Assembly (NCBI GenBank): GCA_030267565.1
Contig: BRXU01000001.1
Location: 744,001 to 808,000, forward strand
Reading direction: 5' to 3'
DNA length: 64,000 bases
Source: Pleodorina starrii
Lineage: Eukaryota > Chlorophyta > Chlorophyceae > Chlamydomonadales > Volvocaceae
Positions 20,264 to 33,706 of this stretch are shown here, one piece after another. Below the pieces are notes generated by a model that was given only the letters and a program-made list of their open reading frames with translations, did not search any database and was not told the origin of the DNA. The position numbers were made by a program, and so were the translations under genes. Position 1 is the first letter of the stretch. Every line of letters begins with the position of its first letter.

Positions 20264-21314
20264 TCAGGGAATCAAGCCACAGCCGCACCTCTTGTCCACA
20301 AGCGAGCGCAACCGCAAGACCGCCCCCTGAAGCGCCGCCCTCGCATCGGCGGAGAGACCCGCCGCTGCCGCTGGCGGCACCTGTTGCTCCCGTTGATGCT
20401 GCTGCTGCTGCTGCGGCGGCGGCAGTGGAAGCAAAGGAGGCGCAGCGAGAGTACAAGACGCTTGCAGCTGCGGAGCTCGAGCCTCGGCCGCCGCTGCCTT
20501 CAGAATTGCACGAGATGGCGACAACGTCCGCGTGGGGCGGCTTGCCGGCACCGCCTGCACTGCTGCCGTGTGATCGCCGCTGCCTTCGCCTTCGCCGCTG
20601 CTGCTGTTGGGCGCATCCGCAGCGTCGGCGCCGAGGCCAGCACTTCCGACACCTGACGTCACTCGCATCCTTGCCAGGAAGCTCGTCACCGCCGCGACAC
20701 GCGGATCTTCTTCTTCTTCTTCGCCGCCGCCACCGCCTTCGAACGCTCCCTGACCGGGAGCCAGCGACAGCTCATTTTCACGTTGCAAGGGGCGACCGCG
20801 CCCCTTGCCCCCTCCACCCTCCCCGTTCTCCTTGCCCTCGCCGACCGCCGCCGCCGCCGCTGCCGCTGACACCGCCACCGCCCTGCCGCCGGTGGTCGCA
20901 GCAGTGTTCGTCGGCAGGTTTGAGGCACGCGAAGGTGCGCAGGCCGCAAGCGCAGAACCGCCGCCGCCGCCGCCAATGCAGCCAGCGACGGTGGCTGCCG
21001 CGCTCAGGAGCACCCGGCCCGACGCGCGGGAAGAGCCGCCGACGCTGATGCTGTCGAGCTGCTGCTGCTGCGCCGCCGCCACCGCTGCCGCCGCGGCCGT
21101 GCCCCGGGGCGGCGACGGCAGGCTCGGCAGCGCTCCCAGCTGCTCCGATCCAGACTGCAGCGTCGCATCCGTCCCCCAGGACTCCGGGTAGGCCCATTCG
21201 CTGGAACGCATGCTGTCCGAGCCCGACACGGCGTCCAGGTAGCCACGCTCCGCCGCCGCCGCCGCCGCGGCAGCCACCGTCAGCGCGCGCGATCCCCGCG
21301 TCAACGATAACTGT

Positions 21315-21350
<36 letters not shown>

Positions 21351-24300
21351 GCAACCGCGCCGGTGCCAGCCGAGGCTTCTACCAGCGTGCTCGGATCGCA
21401 GGCTCGGGCGCGGCGCGGCAGGTGTCCCAGCACCAGTCCCAGGTCCGCCGCCAGGCTGCACCAGGCCTCCTCCTGCCGCCCCTGCTCGCCCAGCTCCCGC
21501 CACAGGAGCGCCAGGTCGTTCCGCTGGGCCGTCGTCTCCACCACCAGCAGCGGCCAGCAGCCAGCCACCGCGTGGCCGCCCACAGCCTCCAGCAGCGCCA
21601 AGCCCGCGCGCGGCAGCACCGGCAGGGCCAGCCGTAGCGGCTGCAGACCGCTCTTGAAATGAGCCAGCACGCGGCCGCCAGGCGGACCGCCGTCGCCGGC
21701 GCCGCGACGGCCCGGCGACGGCGACAGCCTGGCGTGGACCGCCTCTCCAGCGGCGCTCCCCAGCGGGCTGCCGATTTCCGGGCTGGGACCGCCACTGGGG
21801 GCTGCCGGCCAGGTGCTGGTGCTGGTTGATGTGCAGGAGCTTCCGCCGGCTGTGCCGGTTCCGGAGCTCAACCCCCAGTTCGAGCCCAGCGTCCGGTCCG
21901 AGCAGGCCGACAGGGACCCGCCCGCGGCTGGCGGCCCGGCGGTGCGCGTGCTGCTGCTGCTGCTGCCGCCGCCGCACGGCGGCGGCTCGCCACCGGCGCT
22001 GCCCGCAACCATGCCGCTGCCGCCGCCCAAGCTGGTGTGGGTGCTAGTCACGCTCCAATCGCTGCGTAGGCTCCGCCTGTCGAACAGCGTCGTGGCAGTG
22101 GTGAAGGCCGTGGAGGAGCTTTGGCAGCTGTGGCGGCCGTGAAGGGTCAGGGCGGTGGTCAGGGCGGCGGAACTGCACATGCTAAGCCGCTGCGATAGAG
22201 CGTCCAGACCGCCGTGGCCGCCAAGTGCGGCGCCCCCGGCGGCAACAGTCTGCGCTGCGCCCCTCCGGGAGGAGGTCTGGCGGTTGAGGCTTTTGCACTT
22301 CAGCGCCGGCGGCGCGGGAGCCGGCCCCGGCCCCGGGCTCGGGCTGCCGGCGCCGACCGGCTGGCAACCGCTGCCGAGGCCATGCGGGGTCGGCGCAACG
22401 CCATCGGCTGACTTGGACCGGCTGCGAGCCGCGTGGAGGCGAACAAGAAGCTTTGACTGCTCCAGCGGCTGCGGCCAGTGCTTCTGCGGCGACAACGTTG
22501 TCTGATGCTGTTGCTGCGCTGCTGTGGGGGAGGAAGGCAGCGACAGGAGCGGCGCGGCCAACTGGAAGCAGCTGCGCGGCAGCTCGCTGGGCCCGGCCCC
22601 GTGCCCGGGCCCGGCCTCGGCAGAAAGGCTGCACCACACCTCGCCGGCACGCGCAGCGCCACCCCGTGCCTGCGAGCCGGAGCCGCACGGCGCTGACGCC
22701 GCCTCAGCACCCGCTCCCGCCTCCCCGGCCAAGGGGGCCGGAGGCGGCCGGGGGCCCGTGTCGCCATCATCAGCACCCGGACCCGGCCGCGGCTCAATGG
22801 GTTCAGCAGACGCCTCCTCCAGCCGCAGCGTTCCGCAGGCCTCGGGCGCTGCTTTACTGACTTGGGTCGATTTGCCGAGACCCGCCTCCGCGTTCACGTC
22901 GTCTGGTAATTTCTCCAGCCGGTGCTGCTGCTGCTGCTGCTCCCGCTGCTGTTGCAGCGAGAGAGGCCAGGGAGGCTCGGCGGGGGCCTCTGCCAGTTCT
23001 TCCCGCGCTACCTTAAAAGCAAAGGAATGACTGCGACCCCCCGACGGCGCCACTCCGTCCGCCAGCGACAGCGGACCCACCTTCAGCTCCTCAACCGTCT
23101 CCGAAGCGGGCACCGCCGGAATCCGCAGGGCGCGGGCCGCCGTGGGCCTAGCCGCCGTGGGAGGACCCTGCCAAGCCTCGCTGTCCGTGGCTGCGGCCTG
23201 CGGCACCGCCGGCGCCCTGGTAGCGGAGGTGTGCACAGCCGGCGATGGGGCGGGCACGGCCAGCGCCTCCGCCTCCACAGGGCCCAGGGAGCTGGAGCCC
23301 CCGGCCATGCGGACGTACAGCTGCACCAGACCCAGCCGGCTTTCCAGCTCCGGTGGGGCGTAGACCTGCACCTGCTGTGCCTTGGAGGAGTCTGCGGGGA
23401 CAGGGATGCGCGATATGCCCAGGATGTGGGGAAACATTTGACAGGCCGGCAGTCAAACAACGGCACGGGCTAAGCGGTATCGCGACGCGGGCACGCAAGC
23501 CCGAGCCAAGGTGGACTGGGTTAGGAAAAGGTGCGGAAGGAGGAGGTCCATGCCTTGAGGTAACGCATGGGCCGATGCATACGCCGTGCCGAGAGCGAAC
23601 CTGCCCCGGCAACCCAAATCGCCTCGCCCCGCCCGGCCCCCGTCCGCACCTGCCACGAGCACCGGCGGCCCCGAGTGCAACATCAGCAGCTCGGGCCACT
23701 GCGTCGCAAAGGCCAGCCCGGCCTGCTGCATCGCCTCTTCCCAGGTGCGCAGCTTGGGCGGCGTGCCGGGCCGGCAGTCCAGAACCTACTCGCATAGGGG
23801 GCGCGACGTGGCGGGCGGACCTCAAACAGGGAGCACAACAACTGGGCGGCATCGTAGGGCTGCGATGCCAGCGTTGCATTGCACAGATGGACGTGTGGCC
23901 TGGTTCTCGGCTCAGCTTAGGAAGGAGTCAACAATCATTTTTGCTGCATGGCAATATGCAACGCCGCCGCAGGTGACCATCACGATGTCACATCACGCTG
24001 CTCCGACTTACCGGGCCCCGCATCAGCTGCATCGTGACGCGCTCACAAACGTCGAACACCTCCGGGCCCATCCAGGCGCGAAGCCGCTCGCGGGCCGCCA
24101 CCGCCGCCGCATCCGCTGCCGCCGCATCCGCCTCGGGGCCGGGGCCCGAGCCGCAACCGCCGGCGCTGGCGCCGCCACCGGCGGCTGCGGGCAGCTGAAA
24201 CAGGCAGCTGTGCAGCTCCGAGGCGGGGCAGCGGTGCAGCACCTCCATAAGCACTTCCACGCAGCCTGCAGGGGCCATATCGAAAAAGCCAATCCGAGGA

Positions 24301-27300
24301 CAGTGAATTTAACAGAGGGCCCCAGCAGCCGCTACTCTCTGCGCACAACGGGCCGACCTATGCTCCGGAACCGAGAGGCCGCATAACTGCCAACCAATCG
24401 ACCCGAGCAATCACCACCACCAAACCCAAGGCAGGGAAGGACCGCGCTCTCCTTCAATCCCAAATTAAGCTTCCGCAAGCTCCCTCTTTACATAATAGAA
24501 AGTTATAAACAGAAGAGCTACAGAAGTTGCGGCAGATTCGGGGGATTGTGGCCAGGGCAGCGGTGACGGGCCGCAACTACAGCCAAGCAGCCCGACTGCA
24601 CACTAGAGGAGGCTCTCAACGACAGCGGCCAAACACCGCAGGGATTTCAAGAACATGTAATACCGATAGACCGAGGAACAGGAGAAGCATCAAGCTGTCG
24701 CGCGCAGGACCGGACCGGACGTCCGGACCGGAGCAGCCAGCGCGGCACGCCCGCACCTTCACGGAGGGTGGCGGGCAGTATCGCCCCGTTCCCGCCGCGC
24801 ACCGCCTCCTGCATGCGTTCCACCAGGTCAGCCGGCAGGTCCCCCGCCCGCGCGTGGCTAAGCTTCAGAGCCAAGTGCGACATCATGCTGCTGCCTCCTG
24901 GGCCGCCGCCTCCGCCTCCCACGCCGCCAGGACCGTTGCCCGCGCTCGAAGAGTCCCGCCGCCCCCCGTTCGAATCGGATGGCAAACCGTACTGCAATAG
25001 TCCGCGGCCTGCGACGCCCAGATCCCCGTCGTGCCGCTGCTGCTGCTGCTGCTGGTGCTGCGGGAGCCGATGTTCCTGGTTCCACCGCTGGTGCTGCTGC
25101 TGGTGCTGCTGCTGGTGCTGCTGATCGAGGTGTTGGTGGTGGTAGCTGTGCTGCTGGTGGTGGTGGTGGTGGTGGTGGCTCTGGTGGTAGTCAAGCTGGG
25201 CCTGCAGCGCAGCCTGAGAGGCTGTGGCCCTCTCATGGCGCTGCTGCTGCTGCTGGAGCAGCAGCTGCTGCTGCTGTGACCAGGCACGGACGCCTGCGCC
25301 ACCGCCCTGCTGCGTGCTCCATTCCTCCCCGTTGGCGACCCCTCCTCCTCCTCCTCCTCCACGCGGTTGGTGCTGCTGCTGGTGCGGCGGCTGTTGTTGC
25401 TGCAGCTGCCAAGCCCCGGCAGGCGCGTGGCTATCGGACGATGGCCTTCCCCAGCCCTCGCCCTCCGCGGTGATGAGCCGCCCGTTTTCGGCCCCGCCAC
25501 CGCCACCGCCGCCGTGACCGCCCACGACGCCGCCCTCGTCGCCCGGCGGTTGCGATGTGGGCGGGCCGCCGCGCAGCGGAGCCTCGCCGCCCGCCAGCCC
25601 GGCTGCGAGGGCGGCGTTGTTGTTGCCATTGCCATCTGTGTCGGCGGCGACGGCGTTCCGCAGCTCCTGCTGTACCTGCGCAAACAGCTCCGATTCCGCA
25701 CCCAGCAGGTTGGTCCGAGCACTGTCCAGAAGCACATCCGATATGGCCACCGAGGACATCTGCCGCAGCACCTCCGAATCCCCACCGTCCCCCTGCTGCG
25801 CCGCCGCCGCCATCGACTGGTCCCCGCCAGCGCCTTTACTCCCCATGTACCCGTACTGCAACACATCCAGCTTAAACTGCTGCTGCGCCAAGCGGCGCTC
25901 CGCCGCCCCCTCAGCGCTTCGCCCGCCGCCGCCCCAGCCCGCCGCCGGCGCAGTGTGCCCTCTACCCGCCACCGCATACGCGCCGCCACCGCCGCCACCG
26001 GAAACCGTGTCGTAGCCGCGGTCCCGGCCTTCAACAAATGGCGGGAGCGACGCCGCCGGCAGACCCATGGGTCCCCGCTGCTGGCCAGCGCCCACCATGC
26101 CCGGCGGCGCCTGAGCAGCAACTTTCATGAACGTGCTGCGAATGAGCTCCTGATCACTGGGATCCAGTGAGCTCGGGCCGCACCCCTGCCCGCCACCGCC
26201 GAGCGGATGTTGCTGCCCCTGACGCTGCTTCGGCACGTGGTGTTGGCCCATGTGGTCGTCGAGGGGTAACGGCGAAGGCGGCCGCAGCTGAGCTCCCGAG
26301 GCCGGCACCAGCGCCCCATTGCCGCCGGCGGTCCGCCAGTCAGCAGCGGCAGCCGCGGCGGCGGCACCAGCGCCGGCCCAGGTCTCTGGCGGCGGCAGTG
26401 AGGGCGAGGCGGACGGTGTGCGCTCTGCCGTCGGTGCGTGCTGTGGCGCGGGCCAGCCGCCTGCAAGCGTGGCGCCGTTGGCGGCAGCTGCGCTGCCCGC
26501 TATGGCGTTGCCGTGCCGGGGCTCGGGCTGCGGCTGCCATTGGCCTGCGGGCGGCTGCGGGGAGTTGGAGTCCAGGTCTAGGTCCACGGGGCCCTGCATA
26601 TGGAACGCGCTGAGGTGGATGTGTGAGTCGTTGAGCGCCGTGCGCCGCTGCCGCGCCTCGTACAGCTTGTCAAACGTGCCCAGGAGCTGCTGCTGCTGCC
26701 GCTGTTGCTGCTGCTGCTGTTGCGAGGTGTGCGCCTGCGCATGAAGCTGCTGTTGCGGCTGCTGTTGTTGGTGATGAAGCGGAGGAAGCGGCTGCGGCTG
26801 CTGCTGCTGGAGGCGACTGCTGGTGAAGTTGTTGCTGTTCAGGTTCAGGCCGTGCTCGTGCTGGTGCTGCTGAGCCACCATCATGGCCTGCTGCTGCTGC
26901 TGTTGTTGGTGCTGCAGCTCTTGATGTCGCTGCATGTGCTCAAGCAGTGTCACAGCCGGCCCCACTTCATGCTGTCGCTCGTCGGCGCAACCCGCCTGCA
27001 GTTGCTGCTGCGACGGCTGGCGGATGCTCAGCACAAACTGGAGCCGCTGCTGTTGCTGCTGGTAGTGGTTCCACTGCCTGATGGTCATCTGCTGCTGCTG
27101 CTGCTCCCATCGCTGCGCGTCCATCATGGCGGTCTGCAAGTCCAGCTGGAACGACGCCTTCTGCAGGAGCGACGGGCAGACCTCCAGATTAGGTGGCTGC
27201 CCCAGCACGACCCTGCCCTCGGCCGCAGCCCTGGCGCGGGCGAGCACCGCCGCCGTGTCCACCTCCGGCTCCTCGTACCCCGGGCCTGCAGCGCCCTCCT

Positions 27301-30300
27301 CGTCGGCCGTGTAGATGGACGAGCCCGCGGACTGTGGCCGGTCGTCCATGGAAGGAGGGGGCATCGACGCAAACGGCCTGGGCGGATGGTCAGCCCAGAA
27401 GCCCTGCGGCGCCACCGCAAGTTGCGAGGCCGAGGCCGCGCTCCATACGCCATCCTGGTTCGCGACGAGGCTGGCCGTCCACGCCGCCCCCTCTTGCCGG
27501 CCGCCGGCGGCCTCCATGCCGCCGTAGCCCGCCTGCCCCACGAGGCCGAGGCTGGCGGCCCCGAGCTGCCCCTGGAGCTCCTGGCCCAGCTGATGGTGGT
27601 GCCGGGCCTGCTGCTGCTGCTGCAAATCCCGCTGCTTGCCTGGCACCAAGGGCCTGTGCAGGCCTGCACCCAGGGTAGGATGAGGCTGGCGCTGGGACTG
27701 GGACTGCAGGGAGGACCGCGGGCTTTTGGGCAGGGAGCCAAGCAGCCCGGCGTCCAGCTGCAACTGCATGGCGACCTTGGCGGGGCCCAGCGCTTCGGCG
27801 CCCTGCAACATGTCGACGCCGCCGCCCTGCGCGGGCTTCAGGGGCTGAACGGGCGACAGCGCCTCGGGGGGGACCTGACTGGGGCGGGGCGGTGGCGGCC
27901 GGTGGAAGTCTGCCTCGGTGCGGGCGAAGTGCTTCAGGAGCGTCACCGAGGGTGCACCGTCACCCTCAGGAGCCGAGGCCCCCACCGGTAGCCGGTCCTG
28001 CGTCCGGCCCAGCGGGCCATCTGCTCCCTCCCGCCCGGCTCCGGAAAAGCCGTGCAGGGCCGTCCCCGCGGCAACCGCCAATCCAGTACCGTTCGGGGCC
28101 GCCTGCTGCAGCTGCAGCACCTGGTATGCGGCGCCGCCGGCGGGGGGCGCAGCCACTAACCCCAGGGCCGCGTCGCGCAGGGACCTGTCCTGTGGCGCTG
28201 GGGGTCCGTCTGGGGGCGCGCCGGCAGAAATACCTCCGACCGCCGGCACGGCATGCCAGGTAGCTCGCGGCTCCCCCGTCGACCAGGGTGGCGGCGATGG
28301 GGGCGGCTCCTGACACAACGACGGAGAAGGGTGATGGTGGGTTTTCGGGCCAGCCTCCGACATCGGAACACGAAGTGAAAGCTAGTTGCGCTTGGTTGGT
28401 TCGGGCGCGAGAGTTTCGGGTGCCGATGCATCATGTGAGGCAAGTGGCGATTGTGACTCGATCACACACAGGCGATCGCTCACACACGGGCAATCGAGGG
28501 CTAAGTGGGAAGTCAAGGGACATGCACGTTGACACGCAAGACGACGCTGTACAATGCCTCCTTCCTTAACACACCCCACCACGCGTCATGCCGCACCTGC
28601 GGCAGGTTCGGCATGCTGCCACCGTGTTGCCGCCGGTGCCCCTGCATCGCCGCAGGCGGCTCCTCCAGCGCCATCACGCTTCCCGTCTCCATCTCCCAGC
28701 CGTTCCGCGGCAGCTGCTGCTGGTGCTGCGGCAGCGGCACCGCTTGCTGCGCCTTGCCAGCCTGCAGCCACTGCAGCTGAGCCCCATGCGGCCCGCACTG
28801 TTGCTGCTGCTGCGGGCCCCGCGGCGAGTAGCCTGCCATCCCGCGCAGAGCAAAGGCAGTCTGCAATTGCTCTTGGTCACGCAGGTCGTGCCGGGGCCAG
28901 TCGCCCGGCATCCCGCCCAGATCACCATGCCTGGACGCGCCAGTGCGATAGACGCCGCCGCCGAAGGCGTCCCACCCGTCGCCACCGCCAAACGCTCCAC
29001 CCAGCGCCAGCACCGCCCCCGGCAGCTCTGCCGATACACCCGCCGCGCCCCACGCCGCCTCGTCGCGGAAGCCGCCGCCTCCGGCGCCGACACCCCCGTT
29101 CCGCCGATCCGCTTCCTCGTCGTCCGGGTCCGGCGACGGGCTGCTTGTCCTGTCCACGTGCCCCGCACTCGCACGGAACGCTCCCACCGCCCTCGTAACG
29201 TCCGGCCCCGCGCTCTGCCGCGGGGCGGGTAGCTGTCGCCGCGCGCCCTGCGTCGGGACGCCGCCCGGGCGCTTCCCGCGACGCCCCGCGACGCCGCTGG
29301 TGCCCCTCCATGCAGGCGATAGGGACCCAGCGTAATCGCCATCGGTAGCCGTTGCGCCGTTGGGGGGCTGGTCGTCCGAATCGGCGTCGTCAGAGTGCTG
29401 GGTTTCACCCCCTCCGGCCGCGCCAGCAGCCGCAGCCGCCGGGCCAGCGGCTACGGTCAAGGCGTGCTGGCCGCCCGGGTTGGCAACTGCCTGCTGCTTG
29501 CGAGCGCGACGCTTTAAGCGGTTCTGCTCCAACTTTTCACGGCACGTCCTGCGGATGTGCAGCGGACACGGTCACGGGCGCGTGCACGGCAACGGCCGCA
29601 CCATCAGCAAGGACGTGGCGAGAGGCCGGGGCGGTGCACTCAGGGACAATTATCGCGAAAAGCACGGCGCCATGCCCGCATCGAGCTGTTAGCCTAAGCA
29701 AGGCTGATAGCTTAGGCCCTGACATTGCGCTGGAAAGAAAAGGGTATGGGAAGTGTCGGGAAGACCCACGACCGGTGGCGTGTAAACGGCGCCAAAGAAG
29801 ATAATGCCTTGCCCAGACAGGTGCGCCCGCGGACCCGTAAGCTTAAAATGAACCTAACGCAGACACACGTCCCTGCTCACGGCGTATTTGTGGAGACCCC
29901 AACGCCTGCATGCTGCGGTACTCGCACCCCCATGGCAAAACAGCCATATATGTCGTGGTCTGACCCCAACCTTCGTACCTGCGCGCCCCGTCAAAAAGGC
30001 TTAACGCATGGAAGGTGCTGCACTGATCACAGAAACGAACTTGGCGGCCCCCAATTAGCACAACCTGGGGGATCAAAGGAAGGAGAGGCAGTTCGGCAGC
30101 GCAAACACAACAATGCGACCCGCCGCACTCTTTCCTTGGAGGGTATGTGCACTTGCAGCCCCGCCTTGCGTCCGACCGTATCCCAACTGTGGCTGACGCG
30201 TCAACGAAACGCAACGCGCAACTGCGCCTGCGCGCGACTTTAAGCATAGATTGGCGTAACATCCAGATCCATCTGATCACCGACCCAATTGGCAGGTCGA

Positions 30301-30985
30301 CGGCATACATGCAAGCTTGCAAGACTCTTGACGCTGCAACGGCGAAACCCAGATCATGGCCAACCTGGGAACGGATATGCGTCTCGCACACGTGATAACG
30401 GCGAAAATAGCGGCGCAGACCGGACAAGTCGGCCATGCAGCCGTCAGCCTGTGGGGGAATGGGCAACCACGCCGGGGAGGCGGGGACATCATGTACGTCG
30501 AGGGGCGATGGTTGCGAACTGTTCGAGGCGGTGATATTGTCCTCTTGCTTATGGTTGATGGTAACCATAGGTTCGCAGAGAATCAGGCTCAGGGGTGATC
30601 CATCCTTAACCCCACCTGCACAGCGTCAAACGTGTTGGCCCATGGGTCCGCCCCCCCAAGGTGCGATCACAGCGCAGCCATCGGACCCAAACGGGTTATA
30701 AAGCGATACGTTATCAAGCTGTACCCCAGTTCTTATGCCACGACAACCAGGCTACGCCAGCGAAAGCTGTTGCGCCGCAACACGTACCTGGCAGCGGTTG
30801 CCTGCGGCATCTTGCGCGTACGTAGCAATCGCTGCCACACCCGATGGCCTGGATTCCCCGTCTTGCATCTCCTGGGGTTGACGCTGCTGCTGCTGGCACA
30901 AACCGCTCGGCCGATGTTCGTTTCCGGCCTCCGCACCCGGCCGCTCAGCAGAGTCCCTGTCTTCCGATATATACGCGTTGTCCAT
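20264..30985 (-). CDS. SBP-box transcription factor, 2,796 residues
   Basis: This is a plant-type DNA-binding transcription factor of the nucleus. Exons are 30788-30985, 30365-30448, 29979-30064, 28597-29548, 24757-28309, 24012-24265, 23650-23785 and 20264-23391; all phases match and the total is 2,797 codons with TGA. The SBP domain spans residues 65-141 over exons 1-4. The first zinc site is C65, C70, C87, H90 (CQADGCMADL, YHVCETH). The second is C106, C109, H113, C125 (RFCDQCSTFH, RRTCREKLEQN). The tail NRLKRRARKQ fits the overlapping nuclear-localisation signal typical of SBP domains. After it come about 1,500 residues of Gln/His/Gly-rich sequence with many (CAG)n tracts. Exons 6-7 encode a better-ordered segment (EVLMEVLHRCPASELHSCLF, TWEEAMQQAGLAFATQWPEL). 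Exon 8 is again Ala/Gly/Ser-rich. No ankyrin repeats are visible, so it is unlikely to be the copper regulator CRR1. The target genes are unknown. Confidence 0.93.
28310..28596 (-). other. intron 4 of the SBP gene
   Basis: A 287-bp GT-AG intron (donor GTGCGG at 28596, acceptor ending 28310). It is bounded by long open frames on both sides, which would otherwise look like two separate genes. The phase-0 join CCGCAG/GAGCCG keeps them as one protein. Confidence 0.75.
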
Positions 30986-33706
30986 ACAGGCTGACTGCTA
31001 AACGATACAACGCAATTTTTTACAGCGGCAGCTTCACGTCCCGCCTGCTCGTTGACCACGGCTGATCCCACACCAGCTTAAAGCATTCATGGAAAGCGAC
31101 GCCGCATTTGGCGCTTCCGAAAACTTTCGTTTTTTGATGGCGATGAAGGCTTGACCATCATTGAAGGCTGTGAAAAATTGCACCAGTTGCAACTCTTGGT
31201 ATCGGCATGCTGATTTATCTAGAACACAGTAACTGATCCAGGTGCCGTCAGGTAGTGCCTCGCGAGCTCGGCACCTCAGATTGAGTCGCGGCGCGCTAAA
31301 CTGCTCCGGCCGTGCTGCGCGGCGCCCAGTCCCCAAAGCCACACGACTCGGTCAAACAAGTATAATGTTTATTCCGCAAACAACCAGGCTGAAAAGCCTA
31401 GCCGCCTGGACATCCACGGGCATCAACAGCTAGTCCTCCTGAACTTCGTTATGTGGGAAGTATTATATATGAGGATACGGGCTTACAAGAGCTTCCAGCC
31501 TATAAGTTCTGGTGTATAGGGAGGCTCTCTGGTGCCGTGAACCTTCCCGGCCGGCCACCATCATACAAAGGCAAAAGGGCACCTGCCACGGCACCCACGA
31601 CACAAACCGTTGCGTATCCCTTTCATATTATACCTTACTTTGCGGAGAAATCTGATTATGATAACATCATCAGTATTTGTGTGTAAGGGGACCGGAGGCC
31701 GCACAAGAATCAAACATGCGCGATGTGCGATGCGTGCATTTGCACAAGCAGATGAGTGTCTGCAAGGGGGCAATAATTTTCATCGCGGGGGATTCTTCGA
31801 TGCACGAAGGACTGTGACAACTGGCCAGGCTTCATTCAGCAGCTTTTCCCGTGTCCTGCAGCCGTCCTGCGCAAAAGCATGGAAACCAGAAACACATAAT
31901 ACAAGGTGGCACGCTGAGAGACTATCCGCGCCTCCGACCCTTTAGGCCCGCGGAAGCACGGGCACGTTCACAAAGGTTCACGACCTTCCGCAACGGGTGA
32001 AGGCCCAGGCAATACCTTCACCTTGAACCTTGAAGGCAGCGACGTTATTTACAGACGTGGAACTGCATTGAAGGCCTGCGCTTAGCATGAAGGCACGCAA
32101 GACCACACGGGGCCGCACGATTTGACTAGGCTGGCTTCTCCAGGCTTCTCCCCTCATCTTCCCACGGATAGCCTGTTCCCGCTTTCCCCTCCTGTCGTCG
32201 GCACCTTCGACACATCTGAGCGATCCAAAGGCTGTCAAACGTCTCACATAAAGCCTCTTCTTACTTGCAGTTACGACACGTGCCCGTGCTCGCGAATCAA
32301 CGACAGAACTTATCTATGGGAGCTCTTCCGTAACACCTGCACCCACACCCACGGGCTAATGCCCGTCCTCAGGGCCTGTGGCATGTCAGTGGGATCTAAT
32401 TGTTCAATTTTCCCGTCTTTATGCTCACCTGCACTGCCTGCCGAATGGGAGCCCCCACCCACCCACCCACCCAACGCCCCCGCCCGCCTGGGCGCGCCGC
32501 CGGGCCGCGTAGCCGCTCCCACCGACGCCGAGACGGAACTCTCCCCGCCCCTTCCCCTCACACACACACACGCGCGCGCGTGGTATGGCCCGGCTTTTCA
32601 GGGGACGCAAACTGAAGCAACCACCCAGAACCCGAAGCGTCGACCCCTGAACTCCTCGACCCCTGAACTGCGCCCCGCTGGTCGCACTTGGGCGAGTTCC
32701 ACCTTCCATCCCCCATCCCCCATCTCCCACGGGACCCAACGCCCTACCCACGGGGGCAAACGGAGGGGGTGAAAGCCTGCAGGCATCAGGCCGGTGGGGC
32801 CGGGGCCGTGCGTGTGAGCCGCTGTCGGCCGATGCACGGCTACCGTATACGCGCTGCTTCACACCACTCCACATCGAATGAATGAATCGGTTTGCAGTTG
32901 ACGCCGACACCAATACGGTACCCCACACTGCAACACCCCACCCTTGTTTCGACAAGCACTGCCTCCTGTCACGCCAGCCCGCGTGCTGCCAGCCAGCCAG
33001 CCAGCTCCCTGCCCTGCTAGGTCACAGGCCGGGCGGCTCCCGCCAACCGAGCGCGGTGCGGGGTTCCCCACCCACACCTTTCTGTGCATGTAAGGTAATG
33101 TCCCATGCAACGGCACCTTTTCGCGTGGTGAAACACGGCACGCACGGGCGCCGTGCACCTAGCTGGCTCGTTCGCCGGTGTAGATGTACTCAAGCGGCCG
33201 CCACATGCCCCGCCTCCCCTTGTCTCGTCTCCCCTTCCGCCCGGGTGGAGCGTGGAGGTCGGCGGCCCGCCCTCCCTCTGCTTCCTACCACCCCCATCCG
33301 CTGCCCCTTCAACCCTCTTGCGCCCCCCCCCTCCCGGCCCCATCACACGGCGTCTTGGCCCCCCCGGCCCTTCCCCCTCCCAACCGCTCGTCACTGATGT
33401 CCTGTTGTCCTCTCGCCAGGCCCGCGGTGCACACGTTACTCAAACCTACCCTAGCCTGCCCTACGCTACGCTACGCTACGCTACCCTATCCTAACCTAAC
33501 CCAGCCTCCGTTCGCCAACGTCCCCTTCCCTCCCCTCCCCTCTGTTCGCCAACGTCGCCTCCTAGTAACCTTGCTGCGGTATCCTTTTTTCACCTGCCCT
33601 CCCCTGCCACTCCCCTGTCCTGCCCTCCCCTGCCCCTGCCCTCCCCTGCCCCTCTGCCCCTCGTTCCCCCCACCCCGGCTAATTGGCTGATCGGCTCATC
33701 GGCTGC
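30986..33706. other. upstream region of SBP gene and 3' side of DUF726 gene
   Basis: 2.7 kb without a supported gene. 30986 to about 31900 is comparatively AT-rich and probably holds the SBP promoter and leader. About 33,180-33,690 is pyrimidine-rich CCCCT low complexity with a (CTACG)n run at 33459-33480, CCTAACCTAACCC at 33489-33501 and a family A copy at 33546-33595. Short open frames at 31034-31342 (minus) and 31453-31686 (plus) have no recognisable homology. Confidence 0.55.

Noticed and set aside
25367..27991. Plus-strand leucine-rich frames opposite the SBP gene
   Set aside because: They are complements of CAG-rich glutamine codons.
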